A DNA stretch of 64,000 nucleotides from Nitrospira sp. CR1.3. Lineage in GTDB: Bacteria > Nitrospirota > Nitrospiria > Nitrospirales > Nitrospiraceae. Below, piece after piece: positions 50,454 through 58,338 of the stretch. Every line of letters starts with the position of its first letter. Within the stretch, counting starts at the first letter, position 1. The translations under genes and the position numbers were made by a program. The notes beneath the pieces were generated by a model. It made no database searches and was not told the DNA's origin. It was given only the letters and a program-made list of their open reading frames with translations. The stretch covers positions 62,001-126,000 of the forward strand of contig WIAH01000008.1 in NCBI GenBank assembly GCA_014055525.1. Reading direction: 5' to 3'.

Positions 50454-51227
50454 TCATACGCGCAGACTGATCTCTCTGACCGTCTTAGTCGAAGAGCCGC
50501 GGAGGCTCATCTCGACAACAATTCGTCTTACCGACGCCGCCTGAACCACCGGCCGCCCTTGCCCATCCCAGTAGGAAAATCGCACTTCGTGAACGTCACC
50601 GATCAAGACACTCGCCCCGCCATCAACCATGCGCAAAAATCTCAGATTGCCCCTGTCATCTCGTCTGCTGTAGTAGCGGACACGGTTCCGAACCGACACA
50701 ACCGCGCCGGCTGGAATCGTCGCAGAGATCGGCTCTGTCACGGTTAGCAGCGCCCGCTGCCCATCCCGTGCCAGCGTCATCGCTTCGCATCGCTCATTCC
50801 AGCAAACCTGGATTGTCTTCCGTTCCGGCCATTCACGTCCGTCATCAACCGTTATCGTGGTTTGGCCCGCCATGGCAGGCGCAGTGACTGTGGTGAACAA
50901 TCCATTGACGTTCGCGCCGAACTCCAACTCATCTTGTTTCATGATCGAGACGGCATCCGATGCGGCCAAATGAAGTTCCTGCTCCAGCAGCTCAAGGCTC
51001 AGGCGGAGGTCCTGTTGTTGCGCCAATGCAGACTGTTGATTCGTGAATTGGCGCTGAAAAAAGGAGATGGCCTGCATTGTCGCAGCAAGGATGATCAGGC
51101 CTGCTGCTGTGGCCACCAGCACTTCGAGGAGGCTCGTGCCACCCTCCGTCCGGTCACGCTCATTCATCGAGTTGTCCGGGCAGATCGACCCCGTTCCTGC
51201 CATCTTCGTTCTCTCACTGTCCGACAA
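50454..51227 (-). CDS. PilW-like minor pilin (second set)
   Basis: 257 residues. Prepilin-like site TEGG|TSLLEVLVATAAGLIIL with Glu at +5, then SALAQQQDLRLSLELLEQELHLAASDAV as in PilW. The rest is a beta-rich body with one Cys pair (CWNERC). Two starts are open: 51227 and, giving a normal short leader, the ATG at 51167; no ribosome-binding site decides. Overlaps the next gene by 14 bp if the longer start is used. Confidence 0.82.
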   Translation of the reverse strand: MSDSERTKMAGTGSICPDNSMNERDRTEGGTSLLEVLVATAAGLIILAATMQAISFFQRQFTNQQSALAQQQDLRLSLELLEQELHLAASDAVSIMKQDELEFGANVNGLFTTVTAPAMAGQTTITVDDGREWPERKTIQVCWNERCEAMTLARDGQRALLTVTEPISATIPAGAVVSVRNRVRYYSRRDDRGNLRFLRMVDGGASVLIGDVHEVRFSYWDGQGRPVVQAASVRRIVVEMSLRGSSTKTVREISLRV

Positions 51228-51702
51228 ACACGGGATTTGACCTCATCGTGACTAGCTTCACCTCGCGCCGTCTCTGACCGTTTCCATACGACGCCACGAC
51301 TTCAAGTACGACATGGCCGGAAGCAGAGAGATTGACGCCTCTGCTCGGTGTCACCGTCCATGTCAGTGAGATGCCCCCCTCTTGATGGCTCGCAGAGTAC
51401 ACACCGTCGCCGGCAAGGAGGTCGCCACCTTGCCCGTCGTCATGCATGATGATGTCCGGCATACCGTCGTGATTGAGGTCGTCCGCGAGCAGTCGGTCCC
51501 ACTGGGCGCCCCTCTTTGCCTCGATCCTGGACTGGGCCATGGCCAAAGCTCGACTGGCAAGCACACCATATGCGATCGTTTCCTCTGCTGCATGGAAGGC
51601 TCCTATCGCCCCCATGAGTCCCAACGGCAGGATCGCCATCGAGACCAACACTTCAGAGAAGCTTGCCCCTGCGCAGGCAGTAAGGAGACTGCGTCCTGTC
51701 AT
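51214..51702 (-). CDS. PilV-like minor pilin (second set)
   Basis: 162 residues with a short leader and site CAG|ASFSEVLVSMAILPLGLMG, Glu at +5 after Ala (a slight departure from Phe). ASRALAMAQSRIEAKRGAQWDRLL follows, then a Gly/Asp-rich loop (LNHDGMPDIIMHDDGQGGD) which looks like a calcium-type loop. PilV-like by position and helix. It overlaps the gene upstream by 4 bp (ATGA). Confidence 0.8.
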   Translation of the reverse strand: MTGRSLLTACAGASFSEVLVSMAILPLGLMGAIGAFHAAEETIAYGVLASRALAMAQSRIEAKRGAQWDRLLADDLNHDGMPDIIMHDDGQGGDLLAGDGVYSASHQEGGISLTWTVTPSRGVNLSASGHVVLEVVASYGNGQRRREVKLVTMRSNPVFVGQ

Positions 51703-52160
51703 GAGATGGTCACCCGTCCCGTGAGGCTCACCGTCAGAATTGTTTTCTTGCCTTCGCTGTCGAAAATCGCAATCGTCGTCGCGGTGGCCGACCGCCCGCT
51801 TGGTTGAAAGAGAACATCCAGCCCTGCAGTTGGCGTTTCGATTAGGACCCCCTTGTTGGCATATCGATACACATCCAGAACGTCTCCGGAATCCGCACGT
51901 CTGAACGTGAGGCTTTGTTGGGAATGGTCGAATCGCACGAGAAGACGTTCCCGTCTGGCCATGGCCAACTGCCGGGCTTTGCGGAGTTCTGACGCGATTT
52001 CAGCAGCAACGGATCGGGCTTGCGCCTTCGCCATCGTCGCCCTGTAGCTCGGGCCTGCGATTGTCGCCAAAATTGCCAGGATTGCGAGAACCGTGAGGAT
52101 TTCTGTGAGACTTGCACCCCGATTCTGCGAATCCCGATTGGGGAGGTCTATAGATACCAC
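51699..52160 (-). CDS. GspH-like pseudopilin (second set)
   Basis: 153 residues from a GTG at 52160, chosen because GGAGGG lies 8 bp before it; a longer frame to 52217 has no such site. Prepilin site NRG|ASLTEILTVLAILAILATIAG with Glu at +5. AAEIASELRKARQLAMARRERLLV is the GspH helix; PSGRSATATTIAIFD and LTGRVTIS the C-terminal strands. First gene of the second minor-pilin set, after pilD. Confidence 0.82.
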   Translation of the reverse strand: MVSIDLPNRDSQNRGASLTEILTVLAILAILATIAGPSYRATMAKAQARSVAAEIASELRKARQLAMARRERLLVRFDHSQQSLTFRRADSGDVLDVYRYANKGVLIETPTAGLDVLFQPSGRSATATTIAIFDSEGKKTILTVSLTGRVTIS

Positions 52161-52372
52161 GGCGCAATCCCTCCAGCAGGAGAAGTTTGGCTTCCAAGAC
52201 GCGTGCCGTTTGTCCATCGGAGCATCACCATGCTTTTGTCCACAGGAAGCGCCGCGAAGTCACCGAGACTTCCCTCGTCCCGAGTTCCGGTCCCAACAGA
52301 AGCAAAATGGGAAGCACTGTGATCTATTCGGATACAGCGAGTTGACGGATGAGATACAGCCCAGCCAGTGCG

Positions 52373-53155
52373 CTAGTACGAGGGGTTGAGCAGGCCTTGA
52401 TACCAATCCAATATGGGGTGGGCGAAAAACATCGATAAGAGGGCCCCCAGAACGAGAAAGGGACCGAACGGAATATACTCGTCGCGCTTGATGACCCGGA
52501 GACCGATCAAGATGATGCCGACAATGGAACCGGCCAGTGAACCGATCATGATCGTCAAGAGCGCGGATTTCCAGCCGAGGAAAGCCCCGACCATGGCGAG
52601 TAACTTGATGTCGCCGCCTCCCATCCCTTCCTTGCCGAACAGATACGGACTTGCCCAGGCAAGCGCCCAGAGAATTCCTCCTCCGATCAGCACCCCGAGA
52701 ATCGCGTTCATCCATCCCACCGGCAGAACGGTCATCGCTCCGACAAGGCCAACGACAATTCCCGGCAGGGTGATCACGTTAGGAATAATTTTGTGCGACA
52801 GGTCGGTCCCCGCGACAACCAGCAAAGCGGAGAACAGCATGGCGTACATGGCGGCCTGCCACCCAGGACCGAAAAACCAGAGGATGCCCAGATACCCTGC
52901 CGCATTCACCGCTTCAACCAACGGGTAACGCAGAGAGATCGGCGCGTGACAGGCGCGGCAGCGTCCTTGCAGCCACAGATAACTGAGCACCGGAACGTTG
53001 TCGTAGAACCCGATGGCTCTGCCACAGGCGGGGCATCGAGACCCTGGCCATACGATCGATTCGCCTCGAGGCAATCGAAAAATGCACACGTTCAGAAAGC
53101 TTCCGACGAGGGCGCCGAACAAGCCGGTGAGGACATACAAGGACCACCCATTCAT
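52373..53155 (-). CDS. pilD: Prepilin peptidase / N-methyltransferase PilD
   Basis: 260 residues, eight membrane helices. The cytoplasmic loop holds the zinc tetracysteine Cys41-x2-Cys44 and Cys66-x2-Cys69. The aspartic protease pair is Asp118 (VVAGTDLSHK) and Asp182 in GMGGGDIK. It cleaves class III leaders of all the pilins listed here and methylates the new N-terminus. Head of the leftward pilus region. Confidence 0.95.
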   Translation of the reverse strand: MNGWSLYVLTGLFGALVGSFLNVCIFRLPRGESIVWPGSRCPACGRAIGFYDNVPVLSYLWLQGRCRACHAPISLRYPLVEAVNAAGYLGILWFFGPGWQAAMYAMLFSALLVVAGTDLSHKIIPNVITLPGIVVGLVGAMTVLPVGWMNAILGVLIGGGILWALAWASPYLFGKEGMGGGDIKLLAMVGAFLGWKSALLTIMIGSLAGSIVGIILIGLRVIKRDEYIPFGPFLVLGALLSMFFAHPILDWYQGLLNPSY

Positions 53156-53221
53156 AAAGCACTCCCCACAAACTGGCTATGACCAGACATACGTACTTGC
53201 ACTAGGGCCATACTGCTGCGA

Positions 53222-53251
53222 TTTACAGGAGTCAAAGTGACCTCCTATAAT
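53222..53251 (+). promoter_or_regulatory. Sigma70-type promoter for the LuxR-type gene
   Basis: TTTACA (53222-53227), 18 bp, perfect TATAAT (53246-53251). Leads to a 5' leader of ~85 nt before the regulator ATG at 53343. Confidence 0.65.
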
Positions 53252-53342
53252 TTCATCGTGGACTCAGGGTTTGTTCTCCGGGGTTTTCACGTGCAGTCAA
53301 ATTATAACGGATTTCTTTACCGCTCAAAGGAGAACGGCAATC

Positions 53343-53618
53343 ATGACGCGATCCCCCAAAGCCAGAAGCAGAACGTCTCTGGTAGATCTGGCCCCTCCTC
53401 CGAGGAAAAAGCGCCCCGAATCGCTGACCAGTCGTGAACAAGAAATTTTGGAATTGATCTGGGCCGGCTTCAAAAACAAGGAAATCGGCCAACGGCTCAA
53501 GATCAGCGTCAAGACCGTTGAGGCTCACCGGGCCAACATGATGAAAAAATTACGGGTCTCGAACACGGCGCAACTATTGAAGACCGCAATTCAAGGCGGA
53601 ATGATCAGGATTCGGTAG
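53343..53618 (+). CDS. Small LuxR/GerE-type DNA-binding regulator
   Basis: 91 residues from the ATG at 53343 (AAGGAGAACGGCAATC upstream). A basic N-terminus (MTRSPKARSRTS) is followed by a complete HTH: LTSREQEILELIWAGFKNKEIGQRLKIS and VKTVEAHRANMMKKLRV. There is no receiver or ligand-binding domain, so it works by DNA binding alone. It is divergent from pilD, with its own promoter, and may regulate the pilus region (inference). Its 3' end overlaps rlmB on the other strand by 14 bp. Confidence 0.88.
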   Translation: MTRSPKARSRTSLVDLAPPPRKKRPESLTSREQEILELIWAGFKNKEIGQRLKISVKTVEAHRANMMKKLRVSNTAQLLKTAIQGGMIRIR

Positions 53619-54393
53619 GGACTGCCGCAGCCGCCCGCTTGCCCCGTTGCCGCACCACCTCGAACAGCACAATCGAGACAGCCGCAGACACATTCAAGGA
53701 GTCGATTTTCCCCTTCATCGGGATACTGACTTGTTCATCACATTCTTTCAGCACTCCCGGCCGTATTCCTTCGCCTTCTCCGCCCACAACCAGCGCGAGG
53801 GGGCCGGTCATGTCAATGCCGGTGTAGGGCTTCGACGCCGAGGGTTCTACCGCATAGACCCAGATTCCCTCCTCCTTTAGTTCTTCGATGAGGCGCGTCA
53901 AGTTGGCTACCCGTGCAACGAGCACATGGTCGATCGCTCCGGCAGAAACTTTTGCCACGACCGATGTCAACCCCACAGCCCGCCGTTCCGGAATACAAAC
54001 CCCGTGAACGCCGGCCGCCTCAGCAGTTCGCAATACGGCTCCCAGATTGTGCGGGTCTTCCACCCCATCGAGAATGATGAGGAACGGAGGCTCCTTGAGC
54101 CGACGAGCCCGCTCCAAAATCTGATCCAGGCTGCTGTAGGATTTCGCCGCGACAAACGCGATGACGCCCTGATGCTTCCCGCCAGGGACAAGACGATCGA
54201 ACGCGGCGGGCGGTTCAATGTGGACCGGGACCCGTTTCGTCTTGGCCGACTGAACCAGTTCACCAAATTGTCGGTCGGTCCTCAGAACCAGGATGCGCTG
54301 GAGCGGCCTTGTGCCGGCCTTGAGTGCTTCCCGAACCGCATGCAATCCGTACAGAAGATCCGGCGGATCAACGTTTCCAGCGGCTGGTGCCAT
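53605..54393 (-). CDS. rlmB: 23S rRNA (guanosine-2'-O-)-methyltransferase RlmB
   Basis: 262 residues from the ATG at 54393, which has GAGGA 8 bp upstream; 54420 is an alternative. SpoU-type knotted methyltransferase: N-terminal substrate-binding part (LYGLHAVREALKAG, QGVIAFVAAKSY), then LDGVEDPHNLGAVLRTAEAAG (motif 1), LVVGGEGEGIRPGVLKECD (motif 2) and IPMKGKIDSLNVSAAVSI (motif 3), all with the trefoil-knot glycines. It methylates G2251 in the ribosomal P loop. It overlaps the end of cysS. Confidence 0.95.
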   Translation of the reverse strand: MAPAAGNVDPPDLLYGLHAVREALKAGTRPLQRILVLRTDRQFGELVQSAKTKRVPVHIEPPAAFDRLVPGGKHQGVIAFVAAKSYSSLDQILERARRLKEPPFLIILDGVEDPHNLGAVLRTAEAAGVHGVCIPERRAVGLTSVVAKVSAGAIDHVLVARVANLTRLIEELKEEGIWVYAVEPSASKPYTGIDMTGPLALVVGGEGEGIRPGVLKECDEQVSIPMKGKIDSLNVSAAVSIVLFEVVRQRGKRAAAAVPTES

Positions 54394-55801
54394 CGGGCTT
54401 GTCCTCAATCGTGATGCCATCGGCGGCTAGTAACCGGCGGATCTCATCAGCCTTCCTGAAATCCTTCCGTTTCCTGGCCTCGTTGCGTTCAACCAGCTTC
54501 GCATCGACCTCTGTACTTGAGAGTTGATACTGCCCGGGCTCGAGTTTAGCGCCGTATTCCCACCGGTCCAACTGGAACAATCCCAGCACGGAGCCGACTA
54601 AACGAAACGCCTCTCGTGCCTGCTGCCGCTCTCCCGTGGAAAGCCCAACCTCAAGCAATTTGTTCACATCATAGCGGAGCTTCTGAAGTTCTGAGACCGC
54701 AACCGGGGTATTGAGATCGTCGTCCATGGCTTTCTGGAACGCTTCTCTCGCTCGATCGATAACAGACACAAGATTCCTATCTGCAACCGTGTTGCTTTCC
54801 GGTTCGCGCAGTCGATTAAACAATCCGTAGAATCCCTCTAGGGCCTGCTTCGCTTCATGCAGGCCCTGATCGGAAAAATCCAGAGGCCCATGGTAATGAG
54901 TGGAAAGGAGGAAGTATCTCAGGACTTCCCCGGTGACATCCTGAGACCATTTGGATTTCTCGAAAATCTCTCTGATCGTAAAGAAATTCCCCAAGGACTT
55001 CGACATCTTCTCCTGATTCACCTGCACAAACCCATTATGAATCCAATAGCGCGCAAACTCTTTTCCCGTGGCACCACAGGATTGCGCGATTTCATTCTCG
55101 TGATGCGGGAAAATGAGATCCATCCCTCCGCCATGAATGTCGAACGTCTCGCCCAAGTGTTTGATCGACATCGCCGAACATTCAATGTGCCAGCCGGGCC
55201 GGCCAGGCCCCCACGGACTCGGCCATGACGGCTCGCCAGCCTTGCTGCGTTTCCAGAGTGCGAAATCCACTGGATGATGTTTACGTTCGTCGACTTCCAC
55301 GCGCGCGCCGGCTTGGAGATCTTCCAACTTCCGCTTGGAGAGACGCCCGTAGGCCGGGTACTTGTCGACCTGAAAATACACGTCCCCATCGACGTGGTAG
55401 GCCAGCCCCTTCTTCACCAACGTCTCGGTCATCGCCACAATGTCCGTGATGTGATCTGTCGCCTTCGGCTCTTTTGTCGCAGGCGCAATACCCAGCTTGC
55501 CCATGTCTTCATAATAGGCATTGATATACTTGGCCGTGACGGCCTCGCATGAGACCCCTTGCTCGTTCGCTCGCTTGATGATCTTGTCATCGACATCGGT
55601 AAAGTTCTTCACGAACGACACTTCATAGCCGCTGTATTCCAGGTACCGCCTGAGGACATCGAACACGAGCGCGCTCCGGGCGTGACCGATATGGCAGTAG
55701 TCGTAGACCGTCACCCCGCAGACATACATCCGGGCCTTGTTCGGCTCCAGCGATTCGAAGGGGTCTTGCTTCCCGGTCAGCGTATTGAAGAGCGTGAGCA
55801 T
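54368..55801 (-). CDS. cysS: Cysteinyl-tRNA synthetase
   Basis: 477 residues from the ATG at 55801; a longer frame into the dedA gene is not credible. Class Ia: HIGH motif as HIGHARS, zinc ligand Cys28 in YVCGVTVYD, KMSKSLGN, and a C-terminal anticodon-binding domain ending with a typical KRKDFRKADEIRRLL helix. Charges tRNA-Cys. Part of surE-dedA-cysS-rlmB, 5 bp after dedA. Confidence 0.96.
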   Translation of the reverse strand: MLTLFNTLTGKQDPFESLEPNKARMYVCGVTVYDYCHIGHARSALVFDVLRRYLEYSGYEVSFVKNFTDVDDKIIKRANEQGVSCEAVTAKYINAYYEDMGKLGIAPATKEPKATDHITDIVAMTETLVKKGLAYHVDGDVYFQVDKYPAYGRLSKRKLEDLQAGARVEVDERKHHPVDFALWKRSKAGEPSWPSPWGPGRPGWHIECSAMSIKHLGETFDIHGGGMDLIFPHHENEIAQSCGATGKEFARYWIHNGFVQVNQEKMSKSLGNFFTIREIFEKSKWSQDVTGEVLRYFLLSTHYHGPLDFSDQGLHEAKQALEGFYGLFNRLREPESNTVADRNLVSVIDRAREAFQKAMDDDLNTPVAVSELQKLRYDVNKLLEVGLSTGERQQAREAFRLVGSVLGLFQLDRWEYGAKLEPGQYQLSSTEVDAKLVERNEARKRKDFRKADEIRRLLAADGITIEDKPDGTSRWKR

Positions 55802-55806
55802 GAGGA

Positions 55807-56445
55807 CTATGAAATGTGGTTGAGTCTGCGCTTGGGCCAGTGCGACCAGAGAAAGTAGGCGGCTGCGAGGAACAAGAACAGCCCAATGACGAGATCGAAC
55901 TGATGAAAATAGTCGCGCAGGTGCTCCCACTGCTCTCCCATTTTGACCCCGATGTAGGCCAGCAGGTAGCACCATGGAAGGGCGCCGAGAAAAGTGAAGA
56001 TGACAAAGCGCGGGAAATTCATCCGGGCGATTCCTGCCGGCAGGGAGATGAAGGTACGCACGACCGGCAACATCCGGCTGAAGAATACCGCCGCCTCGCC
56101 GTATTTTGAGAACCAGCGGTCAGCAATGTCGAGATCGCGATGCGAAACAAGGAAGTACGGGCCGTACCGTTCCACGAACGGCCGACCTCCCCATACCCCC
56201 GCATAGTAGGCGACGATGGAGCCGAGGACATTTCCGATCGCACCTGCCAGCGTCACCCCCAGCATCGTGAACTGCCCGGTTGTGACCAGATAACCGGAGA
56301 AGGGCATGATGATCTCGCTGGGCAAAGGGATGCAGGCGCTTTCAATCGCCATCGTAAACAGAATGCCGCTGTACCCGAAGGTCGAGATCATGTTGATGAC
56401 GAAGCGGCTTAAGATGGTGATGATTTCTTCGATCAGCCCTCCCAT
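55807..56445 (-). CDS. DedA-family membrane protein
   Basis: 212 residues, ~5-6 membrane helices. SNARE-associated/DedA signature: ESACIPLPSEIIMPFSGYLV, GAIGNVLGSIVAYYAG, FSRMLPVVRTFISLPAGIARM and PRFVIFTFLGALPWCYLLAYIG, with the functional acidic and arginine residues. Family members flip undecaprenyl phosphate or phospholipids and support envelope integrity. 6 bp after surE. Confidence 0.93.
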   Translation of the reverse strand: MGGLIEEIITILSRFVINMISTFGYSGILFTMAIESACIPLPSEIIMPFSGYLVTTGQFTMLGVTLAGAIGNVLGSIVAYYAGVWGGRPFVERYGPYFLVSHRDLDIADRWFSKYGEAAVFFSRMLPVVRTFISLPAGIARMNFPRFVIFTFLGALPWCYLLAYIGVKMGEQWEHLRDYFHQFDLVIGLFLFLAAAYFLWSHWPKRRLNHIS

Positions 56446-56451
56446 ATCGAT

Positions 56452-57270
56452 CTAGCGCCTCGCCTTCGGCTTGCTCAGTCGCTGGTCCTTCGCGCGACGG
56501 TGTTTCCTGCACAGCAGCGGCTCCCATGTCCGAAAGCGGTCCAGGACACCGTAGTGCGTGCTGTCGAGATGAATCGGCGTGAGCGAAACCACTCCTTCTG
56601 CAATCGCTTCATGGTCGGCATCCTTGCTCCGGCTCCAAGACACGCGAGTTCCGGCAATCCAATAGTAGCTTCGACCGTGCGGATCGACCTTTTCAATGAT
56701 CGGGTTGTCGAACCGCCTCCGGCTCAAACAGGTCACGCGAACTTCACTTGTGCTCGTCATGGGCCGATCCGGAATGTTGACATTCAACAATGTCTCTTCC
56801 GGTAAACCCTGCTCGAGAATCAGCCGGGCAACGCCGACGGCATAGTAGGCGCCGACTGCGAACCGGAAGCGCTCCCGTCCCTCCTGCGAGACGGCCATCG
56901 ATGGCACGCCTAAGATAGTCCCTTCCACTGCGGCCGAGACGGTGCCTGAGTAGAGGACGTCATCCCCCAGATTCACGCCCTTGTTGATGCCCGAAACGAG
57001 GAGATGAGGTCGCGCGGGCAGGATATTCAGCAGCGCCAGATTCACGCAGTCCACCGGTGTGCCGTTGACCGCAAACATTCGCTTGCCCTGCGGCTGGACC
57101 CGCAAGGGCTTGTGGAGAGTGACCGCATGAGCCACCGCCGTTCGTTCGCGATCCGGCGCAACGACCCAGACCTCCCCGAGTTTCCCCAGGGCTTTCGAGA
57201 GAATAGCGAGGCCGGGCGACAAGATGCCGTCGTCGTTCGTGACAAGAATGCGTATGCGTCCATCAGACAT
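56452..57270 (-). CDS. surE: 5'-nucleotidase SurE
   Basis: 272 residues. N-terminal metal-binding motif LVTNDDG, followed by VVAPDRERTAVAHAVT, a GTPVDCVNLAL box and LVSGINKGVNLGDDVLYSGTVSAA. Dephosphorylates nucleoside monophosphates and polyphosphate. The ATG at 57270 is directly preceded by the seven-T tract of a terminator, so there is no Shine-Dalgarno sequence and translation may be leaderless or depend on read-through. First gene of surE-dedA-cysS-rlmB. Confidence 0.95.
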   Translation of the reverse strand: MSDGRIRILVTNDDGILSPGLAILSKALGKLGEVWVVAPDRERTAVAHAVTLHKPLRVQPQGKRMFAVNGTPVDCVNLALLNILPARPHLLVSGINKGVNLGDDVLYSGTVSAAVEGTILGVPSMAVSQEGRERFRFAVGAYYAVGVARLILEQGLPEETLLNVNIPDRPMTSTSEVRVTCLSRRRFDNPIIEKVDPHGRSYYWIAGTRVSWSRSKDADHEAIAEGVVSLTPIHLDSTHYGVLDRFRTWEPLLCRKHRRAKDQRLSKPKARR

Positions 57271-57294
57271 AAAAAAAGCTGCTCATCGGCAGCT
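57271..57294 (-). terminator. Terminator downstream of tRNA-Pro, abutting the surE start
   Basis: In the leftward direction: AGCTGC, loop CGATGA, GCAGCT, then seven T (57277-57271) and at once the surE ATG at 57270. Ends the tRNA-Pro transcript and probably limits read-through into surE. Confidence 0.8.
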
Positions 57295-57391
57295 CGCTTG
57301 TTCGGAATCTCATCGTGAACCCTGGAATCCGGGTAACCAGACCTTCTATTTTTCTCAACACTCGGCGCTCATCACCTGGCACGGTATGTTT

Positions 57392-57468
57392 TGGTCGGGG
57401 CGAGCCGATTTGAACGGCCGACCACTCGCACCCCAAGCGAGTACGCTACCGGGCTGCGCCACGCCCCG
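57392..57468 (-). tRNA. tRNA-Pro (anticodon GGG)
   Basis: On the minus strand the acceptor CGGGGCG (57468-57462) pairs with CGCCCCG (57402-57396), with A and encoded CCA at the 3' end. The anticodon loop TTGGGGT between ACTCGC and GCGAGT gives GGG. It reads CCC. It follows the MerR and ihfA genes, an arrangement often seen in bacteria. Confidence 0.95.
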
Positions 57469-57562
57469 ACGGAGCTGCTTGTTCTATCGCTCTCCCTCGC
57501 ATTGTCTCCTTGGAAGACCTTGGAATGCAACCATGTGAATCGAGTGCCGCAAGGAGGGATCG

Positions 57563-57913
57563 TCAGGTTGAATGGGATTCGAGCATTTTCAGAATGGCCT
57601 GGAGATTCCCCCGCAGTTTCTGCGCCAATTCCTTCGGCCTCAGACGTTGAGCGGACACCCGTCCTCGTCTCGCCCAGTACCGCTTGACGCCCTCAAGCGT
57701 GTGCCCCTCTTCGTAGAGCATGCGTTTGACCTCGAGCACGATTTCAATATCACGTCTCACGTAGAGCCGCTGATTTCCTCGACTTTTCTTGGGCTTCAGG
57801 AAAGGAAACTGAGATTCCCAGAAGCGCAGCACATAGGCCGGCAACCTGGTCACCTGGCTGACTTCCCCAATTTTGTAGAAGACTTTGCTTCCCAGCCTGG
57901 GCTCATTCCCCAT
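57563..57913 (-). CDS. MerR-family transcriptional regulator
   Basis: 116 residues. N-terminal MerR HTH: YKIGEVSQVTRLPAYVLRFWESQFPFLKPKKSRGNQRLY, typical of the short MerR proteins found beside ihfA. The C-terminal helix (LRGNLQAILKMLES) serves for dimerisation; there is no cysteine-based metal site. 43 bp after ihfA, so one transcript with ihfA and tRNA-Pro. The role is not known. Confidence 0.93.
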   Translation of the reverse strand: MGNEPRLGSKVFYKIGEVSQVTRLPAYVLRFWESQFPFLKPKKSRGNQRLYVRRDIEIVLEVKRMLYEEGHTLEGVKRYWARRGRVSAQRLRPKELAQKLRGNLQAILKMLESHST

Positions 57914-57956
57914 GACCGGTCCTCGTGGAGGGATAGGCTAAGGTGAGTACACGCTG

Positions 57957-58232
57957 TTACGAATTGACGTACTTCTTAAACACCTGACTGGGGCGGAAGG
58001 TCACCACGCGACGGGGCGTAATCCCGATTTCTTCACCGGTTCGTGGATTCCGACCCTTTCGCGCGCCCTTGCTCCTTACGACAAAATTTCCAAAACCGGC
58101 GATCTTGACTGATTCTCCCTTTTGCAACACGGCCTTGAGCATGTTCAGCACGAGTTCCACGATATCCGCCGCCTCATTCTTTGAAATACCGACCTGCTTA
58201 TAGATTTCGTTCGCAATATCTGCCTTCCTCAT
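57957..58232 (-). CDS. ihfA: Integration host factor alpha-like / HU-family protein
   Basis: 91 residues. MRKADIANEIYKQVGISKNEAADIVE, then GFGNFVVRSKGARKGRNPRTGEEIGITPRRVV with the DNA-binding arm. The IHF-alpha type is favoured by the R-x-x-R-x-P-x-T arm and by the MerR/tRNA-Pro neighbours. It bends DNA in the nucleoid. A second HU protein is at 10113-10400. Confidence 0.92.
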   Translation of the reverse strand: MRKADIANEIYKQVGISKNEAADIVELVLNMLKAVLQKGESVKIAGFGNFVVRSKGARKGRNPRTGEEIGITPRRVVTFRPSQVFKKYVNS

Positions 58233-58338
58233 GCTTCCCCCCTACGCAACTCTCCCGGCATACTCCGCCATCTCCGTTGAGATGACGGCCACTTTCACCA
58301 TAAGTTACGTGAGGTTATGCGGACTGTCAAGGACAAAT

